64,000 nucleotides of DNA from Lactobacillus xujianguonis (GTDB taxonomy: Bacteria > Bacillota > Bacilli > Lactobacillales > Lactobacillaceae): positions 1-64,000 of the forward strand of contig NZ_ML136879.1 in NCBI RefSeq assembly GCF_004009905.1. Reading direction: 5' to 3'. Position numbers and translations under genes: made by a program. Positions 1 through 9,966 of the stretch are shown piece by piece (position 1 is the stretch's first letter; each line of letters begins with the position of its first letter). Under the pieces are notes generated by a model, which saw only the letters and a list, made by a program, of their open reading frames with translations, was not told where the DNA came from and made no database searches.

Positions 1-310
1 ATGATTACAAAAAACAGCTTTCGAAAGCCAGAGGCTACAAGAAAGCTGCTATTGCATCTATGCATAAACTGATTCGGACAATCTATGCTCTAATTATTAA
101 TGATCAACCATATGATTACCGTAAATCTCTTCATAATCAAAGTTAATGATTAATCATTTATAAGTATATCAGTCTGCACAAAATGATTAAAGTGGAGACT
201 TATTTTGTCATGCCCTGTATTGGGTTCTCAGACTGACTTTAATCTTATTCGCCTCATCAAAAGACTAAAAATTCTTCTTTAAATCTTTGATAATACTTGA
301 TTTTAGGTAG
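1..310 (+). mobile_element. 3' end of an IS110-like insertion sequence
   Basis: The window opens inside an insertion sequence. The first 146 bases are the end of a transposase frame. The following 160 bases are non-coding and run to about position 310, where a truncated ATPase reading frame begins abruptly. The boundary is inferred from where ATPase homology starts, and no terminal repeat could be defined because the other end lies outside the window. The element apparently replaced the 5' end of the ATPase gene. Confidence 0.5.
3..146 (+). pseudogene. IS110-family transposase, C-terminal fragment
   Basis: An open frame enters from the left edge and ends at TAA 144-146. Its last residues include KKAAIASMHKLIRTIYALI and then a DYR tail, which resembles the C-terminus of IS110-family transposases (second transposase domain). 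Only about 47 residues are inside the window, so the gene may be complete outside it; it is called a fragment only because of the edge. The family call rests on remembered family character, not on a search. Confidence 0.5.
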
Positions 311-1096
311 AAAAAAGCAATCTACTTTAGAGCCTTCGAAGAAAATAAAGCAGATAACTTGCAAAGATTTTCAACTGCTATTCATCATTTCATGGATCCC
401 AAGACCATTGATAATTCATCATTTTCATCTTTTGAAATTACTTTTCAGCAGATAGCAGAATTAGCTAAAAAAGAGCGAGTGGTACTAGTCATTGACGAGT
501 ATCCATATCTAGCTCAAGTCTATCCGCCAATTAGTTCAATGCTACAGTCGTACATTGATCGTGAATATGCAAAGACAAATATGTTTTTGATTCTTTGTGG
601 TTCATCAATTTCGTTTATGGAGTACCAGGTTTTAGGTTATAAGAGTCCATTATATGGCAGACGGACGGTACAATATAAACTTAAGCCTTTTACTTTAAGA
701 GGGGCGGAAGAGCTGCTGCCGAATTATAGTAAAAAAGACGTCTTTGTGATTAATTCCATTGTTGGTGGTGTCCCTAAGTATTTGAACTTGATTTCGGATC
801 GTATTCCCGTCATGGAAAATATCAAAGCTACTTTTTTGAATCCTGATTCATTGCTTTTTGAAGAACCAAGTAATTTGTTAAAGCAAGAATTACGTGAACC
901 AGCGACTTATAATTCAATTATTAATGCGATTGCGTCCGGTGCTTCTCAGATGACGCGAATTGCTTCAAGGGCTGGGCTTGAAGCAGGTGGCATTACCCCA
1001 TACCTCAAGAGCTTGATTGAATTAGGGATCATCTCCAAGAAGGTGCCAGTAACGGAAATGGATAAACCGAAAAAGAAAAAGACTATCTATGTGATT
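311..1096 (+). pseudogene. DUF234-type AAA ATPase, middle part; 5' end lost, split by IS
   Basis: This is the central part of an archaeal-type AAA ATPase of the ATPase/DUF234 family. Coding similarity begins right after a stop at 308-310, with KKAIYFRAFEENKADNLQRF, which in this family follows the Walker A strand; the P-loop itself is missing. A Walker B-like VVLVIDEYPY is present. The frame TTG359-TAA1108 is a shorter open part. At 1088-1096 the gene is interrupted by an IS4-family element, after which only a few IS-derived codons follow. The remainder resumes in frame at 2679. No functional ATPase is expected. Family members are of uncertain function; some accompany mobile or defence DNA. 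Confidence 0.8.
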
Positions 1097-1141
1097 GAAT
1101 GTCATTAAGTTAAGATATTGACAATTGAAGATACTTTTTTA

Positions 1142-1176
1142 GGAATCGAATCATTTGGATTCGATTCCTTTTTTTT
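1142..1176 (+). terminator. Intrinsic terminator inside the left end of the IS
   Basis: A perfect 11-bp stem (GGAATCGAATC with GATTCGATTCC) and a short loop are followed by eight T residues. It lies between the left inverted repeat and the transposase gene, where it would block transcription entering from the host ATPase gene. Confidence 0.8.
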
Positions 1177-1265
1177 GCATAAAATAAAGGCGAAAAGCTC
1201 TCTCTTTTCGCCCACGTATAAAAATTTAAACCTTCAAAATTATTACCTGAAAGCTGGTGTTAATT

Positions 1266-2555
1266 ATGAAAGCCCTTCATAAGAATATCTTAGAGCGTCT
1301 TGATCAAATTATCAATGATACTGGCAAACATATTCATGATTTTATTGATGATCCTCATGCTTTTACTAGAAAACGTACTTTGGATACAGCTACAGTCCTT
1401 AAAACTACAATTAATATGCAGGGACAAGATTTAACCAGTGAATTGTTTAGAACTTTTGGCAAAAGTGCAACTCACATGAAGTCCAAAGTAGTTAGTACTT
1501 CTACTTATGTTCAACGAAAAGGCCAACTTTCGCCTGCTTGTTTTAAACATATTCTGACTATTTTTAATCAAAATCTATTTAGTACTCAACTTTTTGATCA
1601 CCAATATCGTTTATTTGCCATTGATGGCTCCGATTTTAATCAAATTTGGAACCCAAAATCAAAGAATATCGTCCAATCTTCACCTCATAAAAAGACGCCT
1701 TATTGCCAAATTCATGTCAATGCCTTGTATGACCTGCTTAATAATACTTATCAAGATTGTATTTTTCAACCTAAAGCGGAAATGGATGAACGTAAAGCCG
1801 CAATTCAACTGCTTAAAACTTTGAATTGCGGTCCCTTCAGTATCTTATTCGAACCAAGACAGGCTATGGGGGATTTAAAGACATTGCCGGATCAAGAATG
1901 TGATCGTGATATTTCCTGTCGCGTAACTACTTCTCACCAATATTACGTCACGCATAAAGTTAGTGAGAATATTCATTATGTCCAGCACCATTACCACCAG
2001 TATCTTAAGTATCGCTCTAAAAATACCATAGATCGCAGTTGGGATTTTGAAAAATTTTGTACAGTAAAGTTCCGTGCTTGTAAATTAAGAATTAATGATC
2101 CTGACTCTAATAAAGAAGAATGGGAAGTTGTTCTAACTAATCTTGATCGTGAAAATTATCCACTAAAAAGAATCAAAGAGCTTTATTATCTTCATTGGGG
2201 CATTGAGACCTCTTTCAAGAAGATAAAGTATTCTTTAGGCAGTGTACAGTTCCATTCCAAACAAGATAAATTCATCGAAATGGAAATCTATGCTCATATG
2301 ATCATGTTTAATGCCATCAGTCAAATCGATGCGCAAGTTTATATTCCGCAAAGGCATTGCAAGTATCAATACGCTGTTAACTTCAAACAATCATGCTCGA
2401 TTATTCAGAGTATGTATTTAACTTCTTCATCACGCGACTATGAAAGGATTCTGATTCAAATCAGTTATTATACGGTTCCAATCAGACCAGGACGAAAAGA
2501 TGAGAGAAACATAAAATCAAAATCAGCTGTATATTATTTATATCGCGTAGCTTAA
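1266..2555 (+). CDS. IS4-family DDE transposase
   Basis: A 429-residue transposase that should cut and paste the surrounding element. The first catalytic Asp is probably in FAIDGSDFNQ (near residue 120). The C-terminal signature LYYLHWGIETSFKKIKYSLG matches the IS4 pattern Y-x2-R/H-W-x-I-E-x2-F-K-x-L-K and carries the catalytic Glu. The frame can begin at GTG 1257, but ATG 1266 is preferred, and neither start has a strong ribosome-binding site. Length is normal and there is no internal stop, so the element may still be active. Confidence 0.9.
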   Translation: MKALHKNILERLDQIINDTGKHIHDFIDDPHAFTRKRTLDTATVLKTTINMQGQDLTSELFRTFGKSATHMKSKVVSTSTYVQRKGQLSPACFKHILTIFNQNLFSTQLFDHQYRLFAIDGSDFNQIWNPKSKNIVQSSPHKKTPYCQIHVNALYDLLNNTYQDCIFQPKAEMDERKAAIQLLKTLNCGPFSILFEPRQAMGDLKTLPDQECDRDISCRVTTSHQYYVTHKVSENIHYVQHHYHQYLKYRSKNTIDRSWDFEKFCTVKFRACKLRINDPDSNKEEWEVVLTNLDRENYPLKRIKELYYLHWGIETSFKKIKYSLGSVQFHSKQDKFIEMEIYAHMIMFNAISQIDAQVYIPQRHCKYQYAVNFKQSCSIIQSMYLTSSSRDYERILIQISYYTVPIRPGRKDERNIKSKSAVYYLYRVA

Positions 2556-2678
2556 AAATTGGACTAAGTTATTCTTTATTTGACGTACGAAAAAAAGCAC
2601 CAATCTAAACAATTAAATGTTAAATCAGTGCTTTAAAAGTCTAATCTCAATTGTCAATATCTTAACTTAATGACATTG

Positions 2679-3155
2679 TATGTGATTAGTGATGGGATGT
2701 TTCGCTTTTGGTACACTTTCGTCAGCAAGAACATTAGCTTGATTGAAGCTGGTTATGCAGCCATTGTAGTTGATCAAGTTAAGCAGGGACTATCACACTT
2801 CTTAGGGCCATCTTTTGAGCAGCTTAGTCAAGAATATCTTTGGAACCACATGATGGATAAAGACATCGTGCCGGAATACTTTAGAAGATTAGGCTATTGG
2901 TGGGGCAATGATAAAAAGAAGAGAGAGTCAGTTGAAATGGATATTGTTGGAATTTCAGTTGATAATTTTGCCTTTTCAGGTTTATGTAAGTGGAAGAATG
3001 AACCAATTAGTAAATCGGTATTAGAAACTTTGGTGTATCGCAGTTCTTTATTTGCTTATCCTAAGAAGTACTATTATTTTTTCTCAAAAGTTGGCTTTAC
3101 CGATGAATGTAAAAAATTAGCCCACCAACTCAAGATAACTATAAGAATGATTTGA
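2679..3155 (+). pseudogene. DUF234-type ATPase, C-terminal part after the IS insertion
   Basis: The sequence resumes with YVI-SDGMFRFWYTFVSKN, typical of the DUF234 region that follows the AAA and winged-helix parts, then LSHFLGPSFEQLSQEYLW and RRLGYWWGNDKKK and a restriction-endonuclease-like core (MDIVGISVDNFAFSGLCKWK). The first three codons are the duplicated target. An ATG at 2670, made partly from IS sequence, could open this fragment but no translation signal is obvious. The last residues (HQLKITIRMI) look unlike the usual family end, so a small 3' change is also possible. Confidence 0.8.
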
Positions 3156-3182
3156 TGAAAGCGACGGATTTATTGCTGTAAC

Positions 3183-3210
3183 TTGGGTTTCTTTTGGTGT
3201 AAAATAATAT
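3183..3210 (+). promoter_or_regulatory. Putative promoter of the surface-protein gene, now upstream of an IS remnant
   Basis: TTGGGT at 3183-3188 and TAATAT at 3205-3210 are separated by 16 bases. In the uninterrupted sequence the transcript would start near 3217 and run about 50 bases to the adhesin start codon. The IS982-like remnant lies directly after this promoter, so it is now about 800 bases away from the gene. Confidence 0.45.
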
Positions 3211-3221
3211 GTATAAGTGGT

Positions 3222-3978
3222 ACGCGTGGTGCTAATTAAATCGTTTTAGTTAAATAAAAAGTCCAATCGGACTAGACTCAAGTTGTAAGTACTAATAAAA
3301 AGGAGTCTGATCCAATTGAACTGCCCTAAGCTTAAGCGTTTTTTCACCATTTACAAGTTAGCTTTGCTCGTTTAAATGTAATCTGTCGTTCTTGGTACAA
3401 ACTGTATGCACCAGATTCCCTGAAGCATCGCAGAAATACTGATCAGGCCAAGATGTCTGATAGTTCAATATTGACCATGCTTATCTGGTAAGCAGAATTA
3501 GGAATCGAATCCCAAAGAAGATTCTGCAGGTTCTTTGTAGGATTATCCCATTCCCGCTTTAATCTATTTGATTCGCCATATTTTGAATCAGGAAGTGGAT
3601 CTTTCAGGCAAGATATTGATCATTGACAGCTTTCCGGTTCCGGTCTGCCAACCTGTCCACAATTATCGCGTTAAAATCTTTCGCAATATAGCGGATATTG
3701 GCTATAAAGAACGAAAAAAGTCTACTATTATGGCCTTAAAGTTAAATCAAATGGGCTATAAGCTTTGGACTCCGTATCGCAAAAACATGCAAGGTGCTAA
3801 AAGACATAATGATCATCGACTAATGGCTATCAGAAGAACTATCGAGAGTAACTTTTCCTTACTAAGCTACTACAATGATGAAAACAAAGCTTAACAGGTT
3901 TTCAAGAACGGCTTGAGGTTGCAGTTTTGGCTTACAATATGGCATATTGCCTAGAACGATTTAACTAGCACCACGCGT
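3222..3978 (+). mobile_element. Decayed IS982-family element (757 bp) with 9-bp target duplication
   Basis: Both ends carry ACGCGTGGTGCTA followed by ATTAAATCG or GTTAAATCG in inverted orientation (one mismatch in 22 bases), and the element begins with AC as IS982 members do. The nine bases ATAAGTGGT flank it directly at 3213-3221 and 3979-3987. At 757 bases it is shorter than the roughly 1-kb family norm, and its transposase frame is broken, so it has lost internal sequence and cannot move by itself. Confidence 0.85.
3316..3968 (+). pseudogene. IS982-family transposase, degraded
   Basis: The readable pieces are an N-terminal stretch from about 3316 (NCPKLKRFFTIYK), then stops and a deletion, and then an open segment 3568-3894 with LIIDSFPVPVCQPVHNYRVK, the characteristic IS982 DDE region (Asp in IDSFPVPVC), continuing through ADIGYKE and IRRTIESNFSLL. 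A frameshift near 3890 leads into LTGFQERLEVAVLAYNMAYC and the stop at 3966-3968. Several inactivating changes show that this copy is old compared with the IS4 element upstream. Confidence 0.85.
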
Positions 3979-4022
3979 ATAAGTGGTATACAATTTGAAA
4001 TTTTTTAAGTGGAGTGGCAAAG

Positions 4023-7000
4023 ATGATTTTTAATAGAAGAGACTTAGACACTAAGCAACGCTTCGGGATTAGAAAATTAAGCGTTGGTGTTTGTTCTGTC
4101 TTATTATCTACTTTATTTTTGACATTTAATACTAACCAACTTGTTCATGCAGATAGTACTGATAAGAATAATACTGGTGCCCAAACTACCGAAGTTACTC
4201 GAGATCCACAATCTGCCCGAAATAGTAAATCAACTTCACATATTGAACAAAATCAATTTCAGTCACGATCAGAAGCAGCTGATACTCAAGTTTCTGAAAC
4301 TAAAGATCTTGCACAAACTAAGACTAACAAGACAGACCTAGAAATTGCAGTTAAATCTTCTGATAAAACTGAAGAAAAGCAATCTGAACTAGAATTAACT
4401 CAGGTAAAAAAGCCAACTGAAGAACAGAAGAGTACAGTATCCCCAGCTAATTTAGACAAAGAAAACCAAACGGAAATAGAAACAACCACCTTAAAGCTCG
4501 ACAAAGCTAATGCAGGCAAGCTTGACGCTAAAGTGTTTGCTGAATCAAAGGTGACAACGCAAGAAGATACTACGCCGATCTTACTCAGTACACCAGATTC
4601 CCCAACACAGATGGTAGTTGCAGGAAGTACTGATAATACTGTCCTAGCAGATTCTGTAAGTGCTAATGATACACCAGCAGAAGTGACAGTTAATTACACT
4701 AAGGGGCAACAGGTTACCTTTGAATTTGTCGATGATGATGAAAGCGGTAAGGTTGTTGAGTCACAATCACAGGTCTTCATTGAGGGGGTTGATACAACCA
4801 TTACTCCAGCTTTAAGCTTGCCAAAAAATTATCAATTAGCTAAAGATCAAAGTATTCCGACAGGTTACTCTTTGCCAGAAGACTTTACTGATGCTGATTT
4901 AGTACAACAGATTCACTTGGTTCACGCTCATGGTGTAACTAGTCAATACACTAGTCGTCAAATCACTGTTCACTACGTTTATGGTGCTGGTGAACACGCA
5001 GGTGAACAAGCTGCTCAAGATGCCGTTCTTGATATTTACTATAAGAGAACAGGTGATACTGATTTAGTAACTAATACAATGGCTGCTGATGCGCCATGGC
5101 TATTTGATTCAAGCTACAATGAAGATGGCTATCAGAATGGTTATAAAGTTGTTTCTGGTGATTGGAGTCAATTGCCAACCAATTGGGCTAACGTTGTTGC
5201 AAGTGTGCCGACTATTGATGGTTACAAAGCATTTACTTCTGGCGATTGGACTAAAGTTGGTAGTAATGTAAGTACAGTGGCTGCTAATGAATTTGTCAAT
5301 CCAGCTTACAATACAGCTGGTGAAGGCGGCGAAACTATTTCAGGTAAGAACTCAATTGCTTATACTGATGCTGCTATAGTTTATGAAGCTACCGCAAACC
5401 ACACAATCTACTACGTTCCAGCTAAACAAACTGAAACTAGAACTGTTAAAAAGTACTTTAAGCTTTATGATCCAACTACTAATACCTATAAAGCAGCCGA
5501 TGTAATTACTCTTTCAGATGGTACTAAGCAAGACTACGGTCAAATTGATATCTACTACGATAGGCAAGCAACTAGATTTGCTACCAATGGTAGTACTGAT
5601 CCTTCTAAGTGGACCACTTCTTATGGTGATTGGAATGTGGATACAACCCGGGGTAATTTAGGTGTAAAGGTTGTTTCTGGCAGCTGGTCTGATAATTTAA
5701 CTGCTGGAAGTCAAGGCTCAATTAATATGCCGTCATTACCTGGCTATACAGTTGTTTCTCAATCTAGTGATTTGGGTTTTCTTACTTACAATGTAGGTCA
5801 AATTAATGGTGGCTCAGAAAGTTTTACCGGAACGACCGGTCCATGGTATTACAGAAATAGTACAACCACTTTCTATGTTCCAAATTCTTTATTACAGAAG
5901 ACGATTACTAGAACTATCAACATTGAAGGTCAGAATCAGCCCATTACACAGCAGGTCACTTTCTATAGAACGGCCTTTATTAATGCTGATGATACAGAAA
6001 TAGTATTAGCTGCAGTTGTCGATAATAATGTTTATAAACGTGAATTTGGCGATAATGTTTGGAATCACGAGTCAACGGATAAAGATGGTATTCCAACTGG
6101 CACTTGGAACAGAGTAGATGTTACTAAGCCAGGTTATACAGCAATTGTTGATGACCAGGCTGTAACTGAAGTTGCGGCAGATTCAACTGTAAATCCTAAT
6201 ATGTCAAATGCTACAGTTAATGTAACTTATATCAAGAATGCTGGTACGATTACAATCAATCATGCCAAAGTTGATAAGACTTACTCTGGTGATCCTACTG
6301 AAACTACGATTCCAAATGACATCACGCATGCAATTGATAAGACTGATTCTCGTATAACTTGGCCAACGGGTGCTGAGGATGTAACTCTTGATAATAGTGA
6401 CTTCTCATTTGCTAATGAAGATGGTACGGCTCTTACTAACATTCCGGTCAATGTTGGAACTTATCACATCATTTTGAATCAAAATGGTATTAATAAGTTT
6501 AAAAATCTTGATCCTGACTTTACGTGGTACTATGATCCTAAGACTTCATATGTTGTTTACAAGATTAATAAGGCTGTGCCAAATGTTACCTTCCAAGGCG
6601 CAGGTACCAAGACTTATGATGGTACAGCAATTAATAACTACACTACGCCAATTGGCCTTGCAATTACTGATGCACCAAATGCTGGTGAGAATTCAATTAC
6701 TTTGACTGCCGGTACTGACTATGTTTGGTACGCAACTGATGCTCAAGGTCATAAAGTTGGTGAAGCAATTAAAACTGCTCCAGTTAATGTTGGCAACTAC
6801 GCAATTGAATTAACTGATACTGGAAAGAATGCCATCAAGAATGCGACTGCCAACGCTAATAACCTTGATTGGGCTAAAGCTAAGATTTCAGGTACTGGTA
6901 CTTACAAGATCACTGAAGCTACAGCTAAGGCTACTTTATCTGGTGAAAATAGTCGAGATTACAATGGCTTAGCTGTTTCAACTGATGACTTATATGCTGG

Positions 7001-7385
7001 AACTAACGGTAATATCACAGTTACAATTGCTATTCCAAATAGTAACGAGACTATTAGCTACACTTTGAAAAATGACGATTACACTTGGGATACGCCAGAT
7101 CATGTAGCTCCAACTGATCAAGGCACTTACACATTTACGCTTAACAAGGATGAGGTTTTAGCAGGTTTACAAGCTGCAATTGCCGCAGATCCTGCATGGA
7201 AGGGTAATGTTGGTATTAGTGCTGATGATTTAACTGGTAGTGCTACATTTACCATTAATCCAGCAACTGGTACTGCAACTTTGAGTGGTTCAGCTTACAA
7301 GACTTACGATGGTAAGGATGTGTCACTTGATGATTTGAACAGTCCAGATGGTGATATTGAAGTTAAGTTTACGCACTACCGCTGA
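4023..7385 (+). CDS. YSIRK-type surface adhesin with Mub/MBG repeats, N-terminal part (frameshifted gene)
   Basis: N-terminal 1120 residues of a giant cell-wall protein that should attach to host or mucus glycans. ATG 4023 is chosen over GTG 4014 because GGAG at 4011-4014 is 8 bases upstream of it. A YSIRK-like signal (RFGIRKLSVGVCSVLLSTLF) ends in VHA before DST. A low-complexity Thr/Glu/Lys segment follows, then a MucBP-like domain (QQVTFEFVDDDESGKVV), several W- and Y-rich modules, and from about 6240 a series of MBG-type repeats with the KTYDG/YNGLA signature. The frame stops at 7383-7385 after FTHYR although coding similarity continues in the next frame. As it stands this half would be secreted but not anchored. 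Confidence 0.85.
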   Translation: MIFNRRDLDTKQRFGIRKLSVGVCSVLLSTLFLTFNTNQLVHADSTDKNNTGAQTTEVTRDPQSARNSKSTSHIEQNQFQSRSEAADTQVSETKDLAQTKTNKTDLEIAVKSSDKTEEKQSELELTQVKKPTEEQKSTVSPANLDKENQTEIETTTLKLDKANAGKLDAKVFAESKVTTQEDTTPILLSTPDSPTQMVVAGSTDNTVLADSVSANDTPAEVTVNYTKGQQVTFEFVDDDESGKVVESQSQVFIEGVDTTITPALSLPKNYQLAKDQSIPTGYSLPEDFTDADLVQQIHLVHAHGVTSQYTSRQITVHYVYGAGEHAGEQAAQDAVLDIYYKRTGDTDLVTNTMAADAPWLFDSSYNEDGYQNGYKVVSGDWSQLPTNWANVVASVPTIDGYKAFTSGDWTKVGSNVSTVAANEFVNPAYNTAGEGGETISGKNSIAYTDAAIVYEATANHTIYYVPAKQTETRTVKKYFKLYDPTTNTYKAADVITLSDGTKQDYGQIDIYYDRQATRFATNGSTDPSKWTTSYGDWNVDTTRGNLGVKVVSGSWSDNLTAGSQGSINMPSLPGYTVVSQSSDLGFLTYNVGQINGGSESFTGTTGPWYYRNSTTTFYVPNSLLQKTITRTINIEGQNQPITQQVTFYRTAFINADDTEIVLAAVVDNNVYKREFGDNVWNHESTDKDGIPTGTWNRVDVTKPGYTAIVDDQAVTEVAADSTVNPNMSNATVNVTYIKNAGTITINHAKVDKTYSGDPTETTIPNDITHAIDKTDSRITWPTGAEDVTLDNSDFSFANEDGTALTNIPVNVGTYHIILNQNGINKFKNLDPDFTWYYDPKTSYVVYKINKAVPNVTFQGAGTKTYDGTAINNYTTPIGLAITDAPNAGENSITLTAGTDYVWYATDAQGHKVGEAIKTAPVNVGNYAIELTDTGKNAIKNATANANNLDWAKAKISGTGTYKITEATAKATLSGENSRDYNGLAVSTDDLYAGTNGNITVTIAIPNSNETISYTLKNDDYTWDTPDHVAPTDQGTYTFTLNKDEVLAGLQAAIAADPAWKGNVGISADDLTGSATFTINPATGTATLSGSAYKTYDGKDVSLDDLNSPDGDIEVKFTHYR

Positions 7386-9831
7386 CACTTACAAGTTGCA
7401 AGCAGGTGATTACACTATTGAGAATAACTCAGCTAACGTAGGTGACTACATAGTTAAATTAACTAATACTGGTTTTGCTCACTTGAACGCAGGAATCGCT
7501 AAGTACGCAGGTGCAGGTAATGTCACTCTTGGTGAAGATAACTTGAAGGGTCAAGCAAGCTTTACAATTAAGCAAAAAGACTTAACTGTAACTTTGGACA
7601 AGAAGCCAAATACCATTCCTGGTAAGACTTATGATGGTGATCCAGCAACAATTGATGACAACGATGCTCAACTTACCGCAGATGGTTTAGTTATTGGCGA
7701 AAGTTTGAATACTGCAAACTTAACACCTAGTGACTACGAATGGGTTGATGAAAATGGCAAGAAGTTAGATAAAATTCCAACTGATGCTGGTACTTACTAC
7801 ATTGCTTTGACTCAAGCTGGTAAAGATCAATTGCAAAAAGATAATCCAAACTACAATGTCAGCGAAAGCGGCAAGTTTGCATATGTCATTAGTCCTAAAA
7901 AAGTTGACGTTACTGTTCAAGGTGGTCAAGAAAGTACTGACACAGCCATTAATAATGGCAAGTTCAGTTTAAATGTTCCTGCAGGTGTAACAATTCCTAA
8001 TGGCATGACTTATGACTTTGCTAACGGTACGCCAACTGAATCTGGCGTTTACCAAGTTGCTTTGAGTCCAACTAGTCAAACTGCTCTTAAGAATGCAAAT
8101 CCAAACTACACGTTGAACATCAAACCTGGTGGCAAGTTTACTTTGGATGCAACGGTAACATTTACTTTCCAGGATACTGATGAAAATAACAAGCAAGTTG
8201 GAGATGTAGTTACTAAGACTGGCGTTGCTGGTTCAATAGCTAAGAATCTTGGTTTAAGCGTTCCAGCTGGTTATGAATTAGCTACGGGTGAGAGTTTGCC
8301 AAGTGATTACACATTTGGTAAAACTTTGCAACAAACAGTCTTCATTAAGTTAACTCACATCAAGAAGACGATTGAACACACTGATCCAGTTCCAGAAGAT
8401 GGTAAGACACCAACAGGTAAGCCAATTGATGGTGCCCACGAGGATGATTTGAACCAAACCATTACTCGTACCATTAATGTGAAGAATCCAGATGGCACAA
8501 CTGATACAACTACTCAAACAGCTCACATTTACCGTGACGCAAGTTACGATGATGTCACTGGAGACGTAACTTATGGTACTTGGTCTGAAGATTCAACTAA
8601 TTGGAAGAAATTTACTACTCCAACTATTGATGGTTATACTCCATCTAAAGAAACTGTTCCTGCAATTACTGTTAAGGATGGTCAAAAGAATGTGACGATT
8701 ATTATCACCTACAGTCCAGTTGAACAAACTGGTAAGATTTCTTACCAAGACAAAGATGGTAATGAAATTGGAACTTCACCATTAAAGGGTAAGACCGATG
8801 AACCGATTAAGGTTGATCCAACTAAGGATGTACCAGCAGGTTGGGAAATTGTTCCAGATCAAGACATTCCTAAGACTGTAACAGCTACTCCAGATGGAAT
8901 TCCAACTGTTATTGTGAAGATCCAACATAAGAAAGTCACAGTAACTCCAGAAACACCTGAAGGTAAGATTCCAACTGGCAAGGTTCCAGGCGATCCAGCT
9001 AAGACTTATCCAAAATTGCAAGACCTTACTAAGAAGCCAACTCGTACAATTACTATCATCAAACCTGATGGTACTAAGGGAGTTGTTTCTCAAGAGGTAA
9101 CCTTCACTAGAACTGCAACCTTTGATGAAGTAACTGGTGATGTAACATACACTGACTGGAAGTTTAAGGATTCTAATGCAAGTGATACAACTAAGTCACA
9201 ATGGGATGCTTACACTCCAGCAGCTATCTCAGGTTACACAGCTGATCCTGCTAGCGTTGCTGCAAAAGCAGTAAGTGTAGATACTGGCAATGTAGAAATT
9301 ACCATTATCTACAAGCCAATTGGTGGCGGTGGTGATGATCAGCCAGAAGGTCCAGATACTCCACCTGCAACTAACCCAGGTCCTACTGAACCAGGCAATG
9401 GCGGTCAACCAACTACTGCTCCAACAACTCCACCTGTTCCGGGTAAACCTGGCGACACGACTGGCAAGCCTAGCCTGCCAAATGTCCCAGGCACTACTCC
9501 AGGCATCAAGCCTAAACCTGAATTGAAGCCAATTAAGCCGATCAAGACAGTTAAGAAGAGTAAAATCACTACGAAAGTTCAAGCTGAAGACACAGTTCGC
9601 AAGAATGCTCCAGCTAAGCCAAACAATGTCACGGACAATGCTCCGCTTCATATGGATCAAGCTGCCGCTCCGAAGGGCGCAAATGTTGCCAATGTTAAGA
9701 AGAATGCTTTACCACAAACTGGTGAAAAGCATGAAGAAAACAGCATGGGTTGGTTAGGAAGCTTACTCGCAAGTCTAGGCCTCTTCAGCCTAATCGGTGC
9801 TAAGAAACGTAAAAAGAGAGACGCCGAATAA
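7375..9831 (+). pseudogene. Surface adhesin, C-terminal part with LPQTG anchor (after frameshift)
   Basis: Continuation of the adhesin in the +1 frame. Treating C7374 as an extra base joins EVKFT to TTADTYKLQAGDYTI without interruption. It holds further MBG repeats (GKTYDGDPATIDDND), a MucBP domain (TVTFTFQDTDENNKQVGD), Mub-B2-type repeats beginning TITRTINVKNPDG and TRTITIIKPDG, a Gly/Pro-rich wall-spanning region, and a sortase signal LPQTG followed by a hydrophobic segment and KKRKKRD. Without the frameshift the protein would be about 1936 residues. This half lacks a secretion signal; an ATG at 7348 gives an open frame but has no known export route. A sequencing error is possible. Confidence 0.85.
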
Positions 9832-9847
9832 TCATCTTTCCTAACGA

Positions 9848-9876
9848 AAGCTCCAGGAAACTGGGGCTTTTGTTTT
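9848..9876 (+). terminator. Terminator of the adhesin gene
   Basis: AAGCTCCAG-GAAA-CTGGGGCTT forms a 9-bp stem with one G-T pair and is followed by TTTGTTTT, 16 bases after the stop codon. Confidence 0.8.
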
Positions 9877-9966
9877 ACCCAAAAAAGAAAAAATAGCCTC
9901 ATCGCGGTGACGGCGGGCGAGGCATGGTAGAATAGTAGTAAGAGAATTTGAAAAGGATTGATGAGA

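Larger units (their letters stand above)
1097..2678 (+). mobile_element. Complete IS4-family insertion sequence (1582 bp) with 9-bp target duplication
   Basis: The ends are near-perfect inverted repeats of about 31 bases (1098-1128 against 2647-2677), differing at the outermost base, each containing GTCATTAAGTTAAGATATTG or its complement. The nine bases TATGTGATT occur directly on both sides (1088-1096 and 2679-2687) and are read as the target duplication. One transposase gene fills the element. Removing the element plus one duplication restores the ATPase frame exactly, so this is a clean, probably recent insertion. Nine bases fits the IS4-family range. Confidence 0.92.

Noticed and set aside
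4014-4022. GTG 4014 as the adhesin start
   Set aside because: GGAG at 4011-4014 overlaps that GTG and cannot serve as its ribosome-binding site, while it is well spaced for ATG 4023.
9229-9660. Long minus-strand frames opposite the adhesin
   Set aside because: They are shadows of the Pro/Thr/Asn-rich repeats; they are rich in Trp and Ser, lack start signals, and the plus strand is clearly coding.
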